Positions 7,855-17,031 of a stretch of DNA of 64,000 bases are shown here, piece by piece. The translations under genes were made by a program, and so were the position numbers. The notes beneath the pieces were generated by a model that saw nothing but the letters and a program-made list of their open reading frames with translations, searched no databases and had not been told where the DNA came from. How positions within the stretch are numbered: the first letter of the stretch is position 1; the number at the start of each line of letters is the position of its first letter. The stretch is from Tunturibacter psychrotolerans (GTDB taxonomy: Bacteria > Acidobacteriota > Terriglobia > Terriglobales > Acidobacteriaceae). The stretch spans positions 4,340,001 through 4,404,000 of the forward strand of contig NZ_CP132942.1 of the NCBI RefSeq assembly GCF_040359615.1. Reading direction: 5' to 3'.

Positions 7855-8430
7855 ATGAGAAATTACCTTCGCAACCGAAGAGCACCCTCATCGCATCCGA
7901 ATGCTCATGTGTTAGTTCCCGAGTCAATACGTGAATTCCTTCGCTGCAGGATACTGCGGCCACTGCTGCGTCTGCTCCGTGGAGGGGTTACACCGCGGCG
8001 GCTGGCGTGGAGTTTGGCGTTGGGCATTGTTATCGGGATCAATCCGTCGGTGGGCATCACCACGCTTCTGGTCGTTCTTCTTGCATGGATGTTCGGTCTA
8101 AGCCAAGTCGCGTCACAGATTGGTGCCCATGTTATGACGCCGCTGCACTTGCTTCTGTTTCTTCCATTCGTTCAATTGGGTGTACATCTTTTTCACACTC
8201 GTCGCCTTCCGCTAAGTCGGCAGCAGCTCGAGCATCTGAGCCATCATCCCTGGCGCCTGATTCGCGACATCTGGCAGTGGGAATGGCATGCACTAATTGT
8301 GTGGGCTGCTTTGGCTGCCATCGTGATGCCATTACTTGCCATCTATATTCGGCGCGCTCTCGTACTGCTGATGCGCCGCCATCGAACGCTGCTGCGTTCA
8401 CGTCCGGTGTTGGACTCATCTTCTGATTAG
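7855..8430 (+). CDS. DUF2062 domain membrane protein
   Basis: About 191 residues. The hallmark of DUF2062 is visible: RGGVTPRRLAWSLALGIVIGINPSVG followed by two hydrophobic helices and the GAHVMTPLHLLLFLPFVQLG segment. A third membrane segment lies near IVWAALAAIVMPLLAIYI, and the C-terminus is basic. The family is found in inner membranes, sometimes fused to glycosyltransferases; its function is unknown. The ATG at 7855 is a guess: an upstream in-frame TTG at 7825 is possible and neither has a strong ribosome site. Confidence 0.75.
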   Translation: MRNYLRNRRAPSSHPNAHVLVPESIREFLRCRILRPLLRLLRGGVTPRRLAWSLALGIVIGINPSVGITTLLVVLLAWMFGLSQVASQIGAHVMTPLHLLLFLPFVQLGVHLFHTRRLPLSRQQLEHLSHHPWRLIRDIWQWEWHALIVWAALAAIVMPLLAIYIRRALVLLMRRHRTLLRSRPVLDSSSD

Positions 8431-8586
8431 CTGTTCGCGTGTAGTCGACCCTAGCTTGTCAGGACTTTTCGCAATCGCGGCTAATTCCCCGGACCTGAAT
8501 GGCTCAGCGCTCCGCCAATCGTGCGCGGAGTCCATCAGATCCTTCGAGAGTCGCGGAGTTCTGGACGGCCAGAATGACAATCCGTT

Positions 8587-10107
8587 CTAACCGTTACGCC
8601 GGATGCTTTGGATAGCCTTGCGAGCTTGTTTTGAAGAAATGGGCTTCCGCATGAGTTCTGCAAGAAGCGCCGTCTCCTCGTCGCGGTCACAACTCACTAC
8701 AGCGATGACTTCGTCGCGCCTGCTTAGTAGGGCAATGAAATTAAGACGACGAACATCGCCGGTAATGGAGACGTCGTCCCACGTGTCCGCGTGGCCCAGA
8801 TATTTGATTGTCTTTTCGAAATGATAAGTCCAAAAGAACGGAACATTGCGGAGCGGCGTCCTTTGTCCAAGCATTTGCTTAGCGGCATGCATCCCATGCT
8901 GCTGCGCGACTCTCCAATGTTCAATACGAAGCCCTGCAACATTTGCTATATCGCCAGCCACCCATACTTTGTCTCTGGCTCTTAACGATTCGTCTGTCAG
9001 GACGCCACCGTCAGCAGCTAATGGTAGATCATGTTCAAAGTTGAGGCTCGGTTCCACGCCTACGCCGAGGATGACAAAGTCGCCATTGATTCGCCGGGAA
9101 CGACCGTTTTGATCTACCAGGACATTTCGTGACGTTACCTGGAGAGTGTTTACCCCGAGGACAAGGCCCACCCCTTTTCGTTTGTGGAGTGAAAGTAGAG
9201 CTGAGGCGATGTTGGAGCCGAATTGCTGCTCGAAAGGAAGTCTCTCCTTGCCAATCACCGTCACGGTCAGGCCACGTTGTCTTAGGGCCGACGCCGCTTC
9301 CATTCCAATGAAGCTCGTCCCCAGCACGATTGCATGACGGCCTTTACGTGCGATCGATCGGAGCCCGCTCAGGTCATCAATATGCCGGATGGTGTGTACG
9401 TTCTCTGGATGTTGCATGGGAAGCCGCTTCGGCGTTCCTCCGGTAGCGACGAGAGCCGCGTCGAACCGTACTGTTCTACCATCACTCAGGGTAATCAGAC
9501 CTCGATCCGCTCGAAGCGATTTCACTGACGATCGTAGGCGAATAACATCGAGCCGATCGAGGCAGTGAAGCTGCACGCGATTGGCCGGTGTTTTATCGGT
9601 TAACGCCATCTTCGTCAGCATGGTTCTGTCGATAGGCTCTTCATGGCGGGGGTCGACGACGACGATTTCACCGCAAAATCCTTCTTCACGGAGTGTCTTT
9701 GCGGCCATTGAACCGGCTGCGCCGGCACCCACGATGACCATTCTTTTCTTGCCGACTATTGACGGCGAGACCTTCGTGGGGCGCTCGACCGCCTTAGCTG
9801 TGGGAAATGTAACGAAGACGCTTGAGCCTTCGATTCGTAGGGGGTATGTTTCGAGTGAGTCCATTGCGGGTGGTTCAATGAGCTGTCCATCTGGGATTCG
9901 GAAGGTCCCCATATGCCAGGGACAGACAAGTCTTCCATTACAAATGGCCCCCTTCTCAAGAGGGCCGCCGGCGTGTGGGCAGTTACTCTGAAAAGCCGAC
10001 AACTTGCCCTGATGTCGCAGGACAAGGATCTTGGCCTTACCGGCTGAGACGAGCTTCTTCTCGTTCTCCTTCAAATCGGCTACGCCATGTAATGGAAATT
10101 CAGGCAT
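8587..10107 (-). CDS. Rieske/FAD-dependent NAD(P)H oxidoreductase (AIF-like)
   Basis: A 506-residue fusion. Residues 1-105 form a Rieske [2Fe-2S] domain with CPHAGG and CPWHMG ligands (CxH and CxxH). The rest is a pyridine nucleotide-disulfide oxidoreductase: RMVIVGAGAAGSMAAKTLREEG for FAD, HAIVLGTSFIGMEAASALRQRG for NAD(P)H, and VWVAGDIAN near the C-terminus. This layout is that of apoptosis-inducing-factor-3-like and ferredoxin reductases acting with oxygenases or in redox sensing. The start overlaps by eight bases the upstream 60-residue membrane peptide gene, so the two are translationally coupled. No oxygenase partner is adjacent. Confidence 0.85.
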   Translation of the reverse strand: MPEFPLHGVADLKENEKKLVSAGKAKILVLRHQGKLSAFQSNCPHAGGPLEKGAICNGRLVCPWHMGTFRIPDGQLIEPPAMDSLETYPLRIEGSSVFVTFPTAKAVERPTKVSPSIVGKKRMVIVGAGAAGSMAAKTLREEGFCGEIVVVDPRHEEPIDRTMLTKMALTDKTPANRVQLHCLDRLDVIRLRSSVKSLRADRGLITLSDGRTVRFDAALVATGGTPKRLPMQHPENVHTIRHIDDLSGLRSIARKGRHAIVLGTSFIGMEAASALRQRGLTVTVIGKERLPFEQQFGSNIASALLSLHKRKGVGLVLGVNTLQVTSRNVLVDQNGRSRRINGDFVILGVGVEPSLNFEHDLPLAADGGVLTDESLRARDKVWVAGDIANVAGLRIEHWRVAQQHGMHAAKQMLGQRTPLRNVPFFWTYHFEKTIKYLGHADTWDDVSITGDVRRLNFIALLSRRDEVIAVVSCDRDEETALLAELMRKPISSKQARKAIQSIRRNG

Positions 10108-10282
10108 GATTTTCTGAGGTCGTGTTCTGGATCTCGGAGACGAGCGACCCGATTGGATAGAGCACGGTATTTTTTGCGATGGAAAATGGAGATTCCCCTC
10201 GCCGGTACATCAAATAGGCAGCAACCGCTCCAGCAGTAAAAGTGAGAAGCGCGAAGAGTCTGCTCGCCGTAGATCGCTCCAT
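10100..10282 (-). CDS. Small membrane peptide with AAYLMYRRGES motif
   Basis: A 60-residue protein with one membrane helix (LFALLTFTAGAVAAYLMY) followed by RRGESPFSIAK and PIGSLVSEIQN. It is paralogous to the 62-residue protein at 35070-35258 (FAAAYLMYRRGESLGSIAK, PVGSLVSEVKN). Its stop codon overlaps the start of the Rieske reductase gene, so the two form one unit. I do not recognise a named family. The ATG at 10282 is preferred over a TTG at 10303. Confidence 0.6.
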   Translation of the reverse strand: MERSTASRLFALLTFTAGAVAAYLMYRRGESPFSIAKNTVLYPIGSLVSEIQNTTSENHA

Positions 10283-10477
10283 CGGCTGGTTTCGTCTTTT
10301 CAATATCTATTTGAATTGGGTTGAGACCAAGACGTTGTATCAGCCGTTTAAAAGCCCGAAGATCGCGACGTGTCCAGAGACCCTGCGGATCGGTCAAAGT
10401 GCATATCTAGGCCGAGTATTGGGTTGCAAATTAGTCGGCTTGTGGCGAATGGGCATCCTATCTACAGAGGAGGATCT

Positions 10478-10645
10478 ATGCCATTCAAGAGCGAAGCGCA
10501 AAGGCGATATTTTGAGGCGAATAAATCCAAACTTGAAAAGCAAGGTGTAGACGTAAAAGAGTGGGAAGAGTCAAGTCGTGGCCTAAAGTTGCCCGAGCGA
10601 GTTCCTCGGAGAAAAAGCAGGGTTAAATCATCCCGAAGCGTTTAG
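10478..10645 (+). CDS. Small basic hypothetical protein (phage-like, 55 aa)
   Basis: The ATG at 10478 follows AGAGGAGG, a strong ribosome site. The protein begins MPFKSEAQRRYFEANKSKLEKQGVD and ends in a basic tail (PRRKSRVKSSRSV). The MPFKSEAQRRYF opening is shared by many small proteins of phages and of bacterial chromosomes; function unknown. It precedes the Ku gene by 75 bases on the same strand and may be co-transcribed. Confidence 0.6.
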   Translation: MPFKSEAQRRYFEANKSKLEKQGVDVKEWEESSRGLKLPERVPRRKSRVKSSRSV

Positions 10646-10719
10646 TTGTTGGCAGTGGTCGCGCATAGACGCGGCAAATTGCTTTTAATTTACTGATCTT
10701 AGGACTTAGAGGAGAGATA

Positions 10720-11544
10720 ATGCCAACGCGGCCGACCTGGTCTGGATCCATTCAAATTTCACTCGTTTCCATCGCGGTGAAGGTTTTTCCTGCTACCAAT
10801 CCTGGCAAGCAGGTTCAGTTTCATCAGATGGATCGGAAAACGCATAAGCGCGTGCATCATCAGAATGTGGACGAAGCAGGGGACGTCAAAAAGGCGGACA
10901 TCGTTAAAGGATTCGAGTACGCCAAAGACAAATACATCGAGATCGATCCGGAGGAGCTAAAAGCACTTCGCCTTCCGACGGCAACCACGATGCCAATCAA
11001 TCAATTTGTCAACGTCGACGAGATATCCCCTGGGCTTTTCGACCGGCCCTATTTCGTGGCCCCGAAAGATGAGGTTCAGGCAAAGGCGCTCAGCATCATG
11101 CGCAAAGCCCTCGCGCAAACGAACACCTTGGGCATCGGCGAGATCGCTTTTAGCGGCCGTGAACATCTCGTGGCAATCGGAGCTCCTTTGGACCCGAAAC
11201 AGAAGGGTCTGATGTTATACGTGCTTCGATACGAGGATGAGCTGCGTAGTGCGACATCGATCCTTTCGGGTGTGAAGGAATTCTCCGTAGATGCAGACGA
11301 GCTTTCCTTGGCTAAACAGCTAATCAAGGGGAAAACGTCTAAGCTGGATCTGTCCGCATACCAAGATGATTATGAGGCGGCGGTAAAAAAACTGGTCGAG
11401 GCGAAGCGGAAAGGAAAGCCGTTACCGGTCCCGGAGCCAGAACCAAAGAACGCCAAGGTGGTCAGCATCATGGATGCGCTACGTAGCAGCCTCTCACAAG
11501 GAATGAAAACGAAAAAGACAACGCGGCGAACTAAAGCCGCCTAA
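10720..11544 (+). CDS. ku: Ku protein, non-homologous end joining
   Basis: A 274-residue bacterial Ku. The core signature begins WSGSIQISLVSIAVKVFPAT, and the beta-barrel segment PINQFVNVDEISPGLFDRPYFVAPKDE and the KALAQTNTLGIGEIAFSGREHLVAI block are typical. The C-terminus is a Lys/Arg-rich tail (MKTKKTTRRTKAA), which in bacterial Ku helps DNA threading and ligase recruitment. Ku rings bind double-strand ends and recruit LigD; no ligD is in this window. It has a clear AGAGGAGAG ribosome site. Neighbours point to DNA protection and desiccation survival. Confidence 0.92.
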   Translation: MPTRPTWSGSIQISLVSIAVKVFPATNPGKQVQFHQMDRKTHKRVHHQNVDEAGDVKKADIVKGFEYAKDKYIEIDPEELKALRLPTATTMPINQFVNVDEISPGLFDRPYFVAPKDEVQAKALSIMRKALAQTNTLGIGEIAFSGREHLVAIGAPLDPKQKGLMLYVLRYEDELRSATSILSGVKEFSVDADELSLAKQLIKGKTSKLDLSAYQDDYEAAVKKLVEAKRKGKPLPVPEPEPKNAKVVSIMDALRSSLSQGMKTKKTTRRTKAA

Positions 11545-11637
11545 GAGCAGCAGTCTGGTTGCTCACCATGGGACATTGCGTAGGTCGTAGATGGAGTTCG
11601 GGTCGCCGATAGCTCACGCGCTACGGCGAAGCGGATT

Positions 11638-12294
11638 CTATTGCGATAAAAATTTTGCGGCTCTCGATAAATCATCTATCAATGTGTGTCTCTGGCGATG
11701 ACGGTCTTCGTCTGTGTGAGCCCGGAGAATTGCGGACGGGTGCAGGGTCGCGATGATAGGTGGAAGCCCTTCGACCTGCTGGACTTTGCCATGAACCTTC
11801 GTGATCTTCAGGTTCGAACCCAAGAGGGAGTGTGAGGCGACCGCGCCCAAACATACAATTAGCGTCGGTTTCACGGTCTCTAACTCTGCCTCCAACCAAG
11901 GTCGACAGGCATGAATCTCTTTCATGTTTGGTTTCTTATGGATTCGTAGTTTGCCACGCGGCTCCCATTTGAAGTGCTTCACCGTATTCGTGACATAGAC
12001 GTCGCGTCGATCGATCCCAGCTTCTTCCAAGCATTGATCGAGAAGCTGTCCGGCTGGTCCGACAAAAGGGCGGCCTTCCTTATCCTCACGGTCTCCAGGC
12101 TGCTCGCCGATCATCATGATCGAGACCTTCGGTTTTGCTGCGTTCAGTCCAGTCTCTAATTCTCCGAAGACCGCTTAGGTGGCATAGCGATAGAGGTCAC
12201 AGCCATGGCATTTTTGTACGGCCTTTCGAAGGACGGGCAATGTCCTTTCCCGTGGAACAAATTTCGCGGCATCTTCCTTGGCCTTGGTTGTCAT
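11638..12294 (-). pseudogene. udgX: UdgX-like uracil-DNA glycosylase with an in-frame stop at codon 40
   Basis: Reading from ATG 12294, residues 1-39 end in KCHGCDLYRYAT, then TAA (12177-12175), then AVFGELETGLNAAKPKVSIMM and an uninterrupted 159-residue frame. UdgX and family 4 glycosylases normally read CxGCDLYxxATQxVFGE here, so TAA replaces a Gln codon (CAA). All other hallmarks are present: GEQPGDRED (motif 1), KLRIHK with the UdgX His, and TLHPSAILR. The Fe-S cysteines of the N-terminal CHGC would be missing from a protein started after the stop, at 12117. This is therefore probably an inactivated gene; readthrough or a sequencing error remain possible. UdgX forms a covalent link to uracil-DNA. 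Confidence 0.8.
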
Positions 12295-12463
12295 CGAAAC
12301 GCCGATCCACAGTACTCAGTCATCTTGCTGGCATACGCCTGGCAACGACATCTTGGTGTAGATGCCATCCAACCTCCAAAGGAAGTAAACAGAAAGGCCA
12401 CACTCCAGAATTCTTGAACGTATTTCGCGGTTAATGCATCACAGGGTGGGAAGGAGCATCGCC

Positions 12464-13339
12464 ATGAACATCGATCCGCGGGAGGTAGGGCCAAAGCCAC
12501 CCTTTCCAAAACAAGAGCAGACCCATCCCGGGACAGTGAAAAAACTCAATCCGTCCGCTGATCACGGCGAAGAGAGCTATGTCGGCACAGGGAAGCTCAA
12601 GGGCCGGGCGGCAATCGTCACAGGAGCCGACTCCGGCATTGGCCGGGCAGTTGCGATTGCTTTCGCCAAGGAGGGCGCGGATGTGCTGTTGAGCTACTTG
12701 CCAGAGGAGGAGCCGGATGCTGCAGAAGTCGTTGCAGTCATAGAGAAGGCCGGGCGTAAAGCCGTTAAGCTTCCCGGCGACATTCGCAAGCTCGAATACT
12801 GTCAGGCGCTCGTCGTTGCTGCAGTGAAAGAGTTTGGCAGACTGGACATTGTCGTGAATAACGCGGGTTTCCAGATGACACACGACAAGTTAGAAGATGT
12901 GCCGCTCGATGAGGTAAAGCGTACCTTCGATACCAATATTTTCGGCACATTTGCTCTAACCCAAGCAGCCCTGAAGGAACTGAAGCCAGGTGCCTCTATT
13001 TTGAACACAACGTCCATTCAGGCATATCAACCGGGTGAAAATTTGGTAGCGTACGCCGCGACGAAAGCAGCCGTACTGAGTATGACGAAATCGGTCGCGA
13101 AGCTCGCAATGGAACAGGGCGTACGTGTAAATGCCGTTGCCCCAGGACCAGTATGGACGCCGCTGATTCCCTCGACGATGCCGCCTGAAAAGGTTGAAAA
13201 GTTTGGCGAAAATACCGTTTTCAAGCGGCCGGCACAGCCGGTTGAGTTGGCCAAGCTGTTTGTCTTTCTGGCCAGTGACGATGCGAGCTATGTTACTGGA
13301 GAAGTCTTCGGCGCAACGGGTGGAAGGACACCGTACTAG
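12464..13339 (+). CDS. Short-chain dehydrogenase (general-stress / GsiB-YdaD-like SDR)
   Basis: About 291 residues from the ATG at 12464, which has a GGAAGGAG ribosome site; an upstream ATG at 12434 is weaker. The N-terminal proline-rich extension (REVGPKPPFPKQEQTHPG) is typical of the general-stress SDR group related to B. subtilis YdaD. Cofactor loop TGADSGIGRAV, VVNNAG, catalytic Ser in NTTSIQAYQ and YAATK are all present. The stop TAG overlaps the GTG start of the next gene by one base, so the two are coupled. Substrate unknown. Confidence 0.85.
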   Translation: MNIDPREVGPKPPFPKQEQTHPGTVKKLNPSADHGEESYVGTGKLKGRAAIVTGADSGIGRAVAIAFAKEGADVLLSYLPEEEPDAAEVVAVIEKAGRKAVKLPGDIRKLEYCQALVVAAVKEFGRLDIVVNNAGFQMTHDKLEDVPLDEVKRTFDTNIFGTFALTQAALKELKPGASILNTTSIQAYQPGENLVAYAATKAAVLSMTKSVAKLAMEQGVRVNAVAPGPVWTPLIPSTMPPEKVEKFGENTVFKRPAQPVELAKLFVFLASDDASYVTGEVFGATGGRTPY

Positions 13340-14241
13340 TGGCGGGCGAAGTACGCATCGGTATTTCAGGATGGCGCTATGCTGGTTGGCGGGGCGTTTT
13401 CTATCCTCCGAAACTCCCGCAACGCAGCGAGCTTGCCTTCGCGGCAAAGAACTTCAACTCGATTGAGATCAACGGGACGCACTACTCCCTCCAGCGACCC
13501 GAATACTTCGCACAATGGGCTGAAGAGACGCCGGATGATTTTGTCTTCGCGGTGAAGGGATCGCGCTTCATCACTCATATGAAAAAGCTACGAGACGTTG
13601 AAGATGCGCTTGCGAACTTCTTCGCACAGGGGATTCTGCGTCTCGGTAAGAAGCTGGGGCCGGTGCTGTGGCAGTTTCCGCCACGGTTTGTGTTCGATCC
13701 CGTCAAGCTAGAGTCTTTCTTCAAAATGCTACCCCGGACGATGAAGCAAGCAGCTCAACTCGCTGGCGCACACGGGCCGAAGTTGCATGGCCGGGCGCAT
13801 ACAACAGTCGAACGAGGAACCGCCAAGCAAGAGATTCGGCATTGTGTCGAAATTCGGCATGAGAGTTTTGCTGTTCCAGAGTTCATTCAACTACTCCGGC
13901 GATATAACATCGGCTCGGTCGTGGCCGACACGGTGGAGTGGCCACTATTGATGGACGTAACTACGGACTTCGTCTATTGCAGGCTACATGGGTCGGAACA
14001 GCTCTACGCCAGCGGCTACGACGATGCAGCACTTGATGTCTGGGCCGACCGCGTCGTCGCATGGGCGGGAGGAGACGATGCGCCGAGTGGCCGGTTCGCT
14101 TGTGGGGAACGGTGCATAAAAATTCCGGCGCGCGACGTTTATCTCTACTTTGATAACGACATGAAGGTGCGTGCTCCTTTTGACGCGAAGAGTCTGCGCG
14201 AACGGGTGCAGGGGCGATTGGAGCTGCAGACAACCGTCTAG
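13339..14241 (+). CDS. DUF72 domain protein
   Basis: A 300-residue protein starting at GTG 13339 within TAGTG of the upstream SDR gene. DUF72 hallmarks: IGISGWRYAGWRGVFYPPKLPQ, the FNSIEINGTHYSLQRPEYFAQWAEETPDDF segment in pieces, GPVLWQFPP and a C-terminal YLYFDNDMKVRAPFDA. DUF72 proteins have a TIM-barrel-like fold and unknown function; they are widespread and in some genomes lie close to DNA repair genes. Here it lies between the SDR and DUF763, near Ku and UdgX. Confidence 0.85.
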   Translation: MAGEVRIGISGWRYAGWRGVFYPPKLPQRSELAFAAKNFNSIEINGTHYSLQRPEYFAQWAEETPDDFVFAVKGSRFITHMKKLRDVEDALANFFAQGILRLGKKLGPVLWQFPPRFVFDPVKLESFFKMLPRTMKQAAQLAGAHGPKLHGRAHTTVERGTAKQEIRHCVEIRHESFAVPEFIQLLRRYNIGSVVADTVEWPLLMDVTTDFVYCRLHGSEQLYASGYDDAALDVWADRVVAWAGGDDAPSGRFACGERCIKIPARDVYLYFDNDMKVRAPFDAKSLRERVQGRLELQTTV

Positions 14242-14295
14242 CGCCGCTTGATATAAAGCGAATAAAGAGCGAAAATAGTATGGCGAGGCGACGAT

Positions 14296-15516
14296 ATGAA
14301 GCGCTCAGGCACAGCCGATCTTCCACTTCACGGCGGGCGTGTGCCTCCTTGGCTCGCCAGTCGTATGACGGAGCTGGGGACTGCTATCGCCGAGCAAGTC
14401 ATCCTGAACTATGGGCAATCCGAATTCCTTACCCGATTGAGCGATCCGTTCTGGTTTCAGGCCTATGGCGCCGTGATGGGTATGGACTGGCACTCTTCCG
14501 GTATTACAACCTCGGTGCTCGGGGCGCTAAAGCGAGGAATGAATCCGCGTTTCTCGGAACTTGGTTTGATGGTCTGCGGCGGTCGTGGTCGGCACTCCGT
14601 TCGTACACCAGACGAGTTGCGTGCGTTTTCGCAAAAGACGGGGCTCGATGGTGATGCTTTGGCACGCACGAGCCGATTGACCGCGCGCATCGATAACAAC
14701 GCGGTTGCGGATGGCTTTCAACTCTATCTGCATTCTTTCGTAATAACTCAGTCGGGGGAGTGGGCTGTCGTCCAACAAGGAATGAATCCCGACAGCCACT
14801 TGGCTCGGCGATATCACTGGCATTCGGCCAGCGTGCGCGATTTCGTGTCTGCGCCACATACAGCCATCGTGGGCCAGCCCCAAGGCGAGATACTCAACCT
14901 TGTGGACGTACGCGCGCGGAAGGCCCAGAGTGCCCTGCTCACGATTGCAAGGGGACCCGTCCCGAGTGCTTTGAATGACGCTCGCAAACTCATCATGCCG
15001 ATGCACCACGACGTTCGTGCCGAAAATGTGGATTTGAAGCGACTGGGTGCCGTGTTGGCTGTGGCGCACGAGCAGGAACTTCGGGACTTTTCCTCGTTGC
15101 TCCTTGTAGAGGGGCTGGGACCGCGAACGCTACAATCTTTGGCGTTGGTTGCGGAAGTCGTTCATGGAGCGCCGGCCCGCTTCTCCGATCCAGCGCGCTT
15201 TTCGTTCGCTCACGGGGGCAAAGACGGACATCCTTTTCCGGTAACGCTCAAGACTTACGATGACTCGCTTGGCGTGCTGCGGCGTTGTCTTGAGGCGGCT
15301 CGCCTGGGACATACTGAGAAGCTTGAAGGGTTCGCGCGTCTAGATCGATTGACCCGCAAAGTTGAAGAAGAGTGTGAACCACTTACCGACTTCGACGCCG
15401 CGATCAGGCATGAACGCGCGACCTCCCCGTTACTCGGAGGGCGGACGGTATTCGACGACGAAATGCCAAAGAAACGGATCTTTCCGGCACCGCAATTGAA
15501 TCTGTTTGGTAGTTAA
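14296..15516 (+). CDS. DUF763 domain protein
   Basis: A 406-residue protein beginning KRSGTADLPLHGGRVPPWL, which is the DUF763 opening, with LIMPMHHDV later and the helix-hairpin-helix-like LLVEGLGPRTLQSLALVAE. The C-terminus ends in QLNLFGS. The family occurs in archaea and bacteria; the GxGPRTLxSLALxAE segment suggests a DNA-binding helix-hairpin-helix, so a nucleic-acid role is plausible but unproved. It is 54 bases after the DUF72 gene and probably in the same transcript. Confidence 0.85.
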   Translation: MKRSGTADLPLHGGRVPPWLASRMTELGTAIAEQVILNYGQSEFLTRLSDPFWFQAYGAVMGMDWHSSGITTSVLGALKRGMNPRFSELGLMVCGGRGRHSVRTPDELRAFSQKTGLDGDALARTSRLTARIDNNAVADGFQLYLHSFVITQSGEWAVVQQGMNPDSHLARRYHWHSASVRDFVSAPHTAIVGQPQGEILNLVDVRARKAQSALLTIARGPVPSALNDARKLIMPMHHDVRAENVDLKRLGAVLAVAHEQELRDFSSLLLVEGLGPRTLQSLALVAEVVHGAPARFSDPARFSFAHGGKDGHPFPVTLKTYDDSLGVLRRCLEAARLGHTEKLEGFARLDRLTRKVEEECEPLTDFDAAIRHERATSPLLGGRTVFDDEMPKKRIFPAPQLNLFGS

Positions 15517-15748
15517 ACTGTTCCGACGAGGATGAAATGTCTCGGCTCGTACCCGCAGTTCGTAAGGATGGCTTATTCCTTCTGGCCTTCCCGACTCAGA
15601 AACTTTTCCCGATCGCCGGGTTCGATAGGAGAGATACCTTCTGCCATCTGCTACTCGTACGGGTGTAAACGAACGATGAACATCCCGGTTCTTGGGGGTT
15701 GTTAGGTTTCGGAATCAAAGAATGACCGAGTGTATCCTAGAACACGAA

Positions 15749-16126
15749 ATGAAGGGGCCTGTGCCAGACATGAAACGTGTGGTTTTTGTAGTTGACGACG
15801 AAGCGGTGATTGCCCAAACACTCGCCGTTATTTTGAACCAAGCAGGCTTTCAAGCGACTGCCTTCGATCGTCCCGAGAAGGCCATCGCCGCCCGTGCTGA
15901 GTTAGCTCCTGATCTCCTCATCAGTGACGTCATGATGCCAGGCATGACGGGTGTCGAACTGGCGATTCACTTCCGCGAAGCTCAGCCTGACTGTAAGATC
16001 CTGCTCTTCTCTGGCCAGGCCGCGACGGCCGATCTTTTGCGCGAGGCTCGCGAGCAGGGGTATGACTTCGATCTGCTGTCAAAACCAGTCCATCCGGCCG
16101 ACCTTCTTGCAAAACTCCGAGCTTAG
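15749..16126 (+). CDS. Single-domain response regulator (CheY-like)
   Basis: About 125 residues, nearly all receiver domain: RVVFVVDDEAVIAQTL (acidic pair), phosphoacceptor Asp in LLISDVMMPGMTG, the switch residue region KILLFSGQA, and Lys in LLSKPVHP. No output domain. It precedes the kinase gene at 16232 by 105 bases and is likely its partner. Start choice between ATG 15749 and ATG 15770 is uncertain. Confidence 0.8.
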   Translation: MKGPVPDMKRVVFVVDDEAVIAQTLAVILNQAGFQATAFDRPEKAIAARAELAPDLLISDVMMPGMTGVELAIHFREAQPDCKILLFSGQAATADLLREAREQGYDFDLLSKPVHPADLLAKLRA

Positions 16127-16231
16127 GTCTCGCGACCTGGATCTTCGTCGGCTAAGAGACGTATCGCGTTGTGACATCCGCGAAGTCTTGACGAGCCAAC
16201 CTTTATCGATCTAATCCACTCAGAATGCTTC

Positions 16232-16984
16232 ATGGACTCGCCTCTCGCACCTCGCGACTCCTTTGAGGACGAAGGTCAGAAGCTCAGAGTCTGCGAAGAA
16301 AACCTCCGAAGGTATCACCAGCTAGCTCTCGCGGGTAGGCTTGTCGGTGCGACGATGCATGAAGTCAACAACCGACTGGCGGCGCTCACAAATCTCATCT
16401 ATCTGGCGAGAACCCCCACTCAGCCACCGCAACTGGGCCTCGAATATCTGGATGAGGCAGACCTCCAACTTCGCAGCCTTGGCGAGATCACCGCCAGGAG
16501 TCTCGCTTTCATTCGCGTGGAAGCAGAACCCAAAGAAATAGACTTGGTGGAGTTGGCCATGTCGGCACTCCGCCTTCATGATCATCACATCTCCAAGAAG
16601 AGAATCACTGTCCTAACGAGATCGGTTGAATCCGCGGTAGCTTCTGTGAAAAGAGGCGAGATCTTCCAGGTTTTTACAAATCTTCTTCTCAATTCGATTG
16701 AAGCGCTACCCCATTCCGGAAATCTCCACGTCCGAGTGGCGATGCGTCACCCAAATGTGATCATTACGATTGCCGATAATGGAAAAGGGATCCCGGACGC
16801 ATTCAGGGAGACTTTGTTCGACTCCTTCAAGAGCGGCAAATCCGAAGGCAACGGGCTCGGCCTCTGGGTCGTACGAGAGATTGTTCAAGGTCATGGCGGC
16901 ACGATCAAATATCGGAGCAACAATGTCATGGGCAAGAGCGGGACAATCTTTCGCATCGCGCTGCCTGTCCAGGCGGCCGCTTAG
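16232..16984 (+). CDS. Cytosolic sensor histidine kinase without sensor domain
   Basis: A 250-residue kinase consisting only of a short coiled N-terminus (residues 1-40), the HisKA H-box ATMHEVNNRLAALTNLIYLAR with His43, and the ATPase domain: N-box LLLNSIEALP, DNGKGIPDAF, GNGLGLWVVREIVQGHGG. It closely resembles the broken kinase at 31867-32619. With no sensor domain it must be driven by partner proteins or act as a phosphotransfer node with the response regulator at 15749. It converges on the kinase gene at 17032. Confidence 0.82.
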   Translation: MDSPLAPRDSFEDEGQKLRVCEENLRRYHQLALAGRLVGATMHEVNNRLAALTNLIYLARTPTQPPQLGLEYLDEADLQLRSLGEITARSLAFIRVEAEPKEIDLVELAMSALRLHDHHISKKRITVLTRSVESAVASVKRGEIFQVFTNLLLNSIEALPHSGNLHVRVAMRHPNVIITIADNGKGIPDAFRETLFDSFKSGKSEGNGLGLWVVREIVQGHGGTIKYRSNNVMGKSGTIFRIALPVQAAA

Positions 16985-17031
16985 TTCGCTACGATGCATC
17001 GTAACTTCAGAATCCGACCATCAGTTGGACG

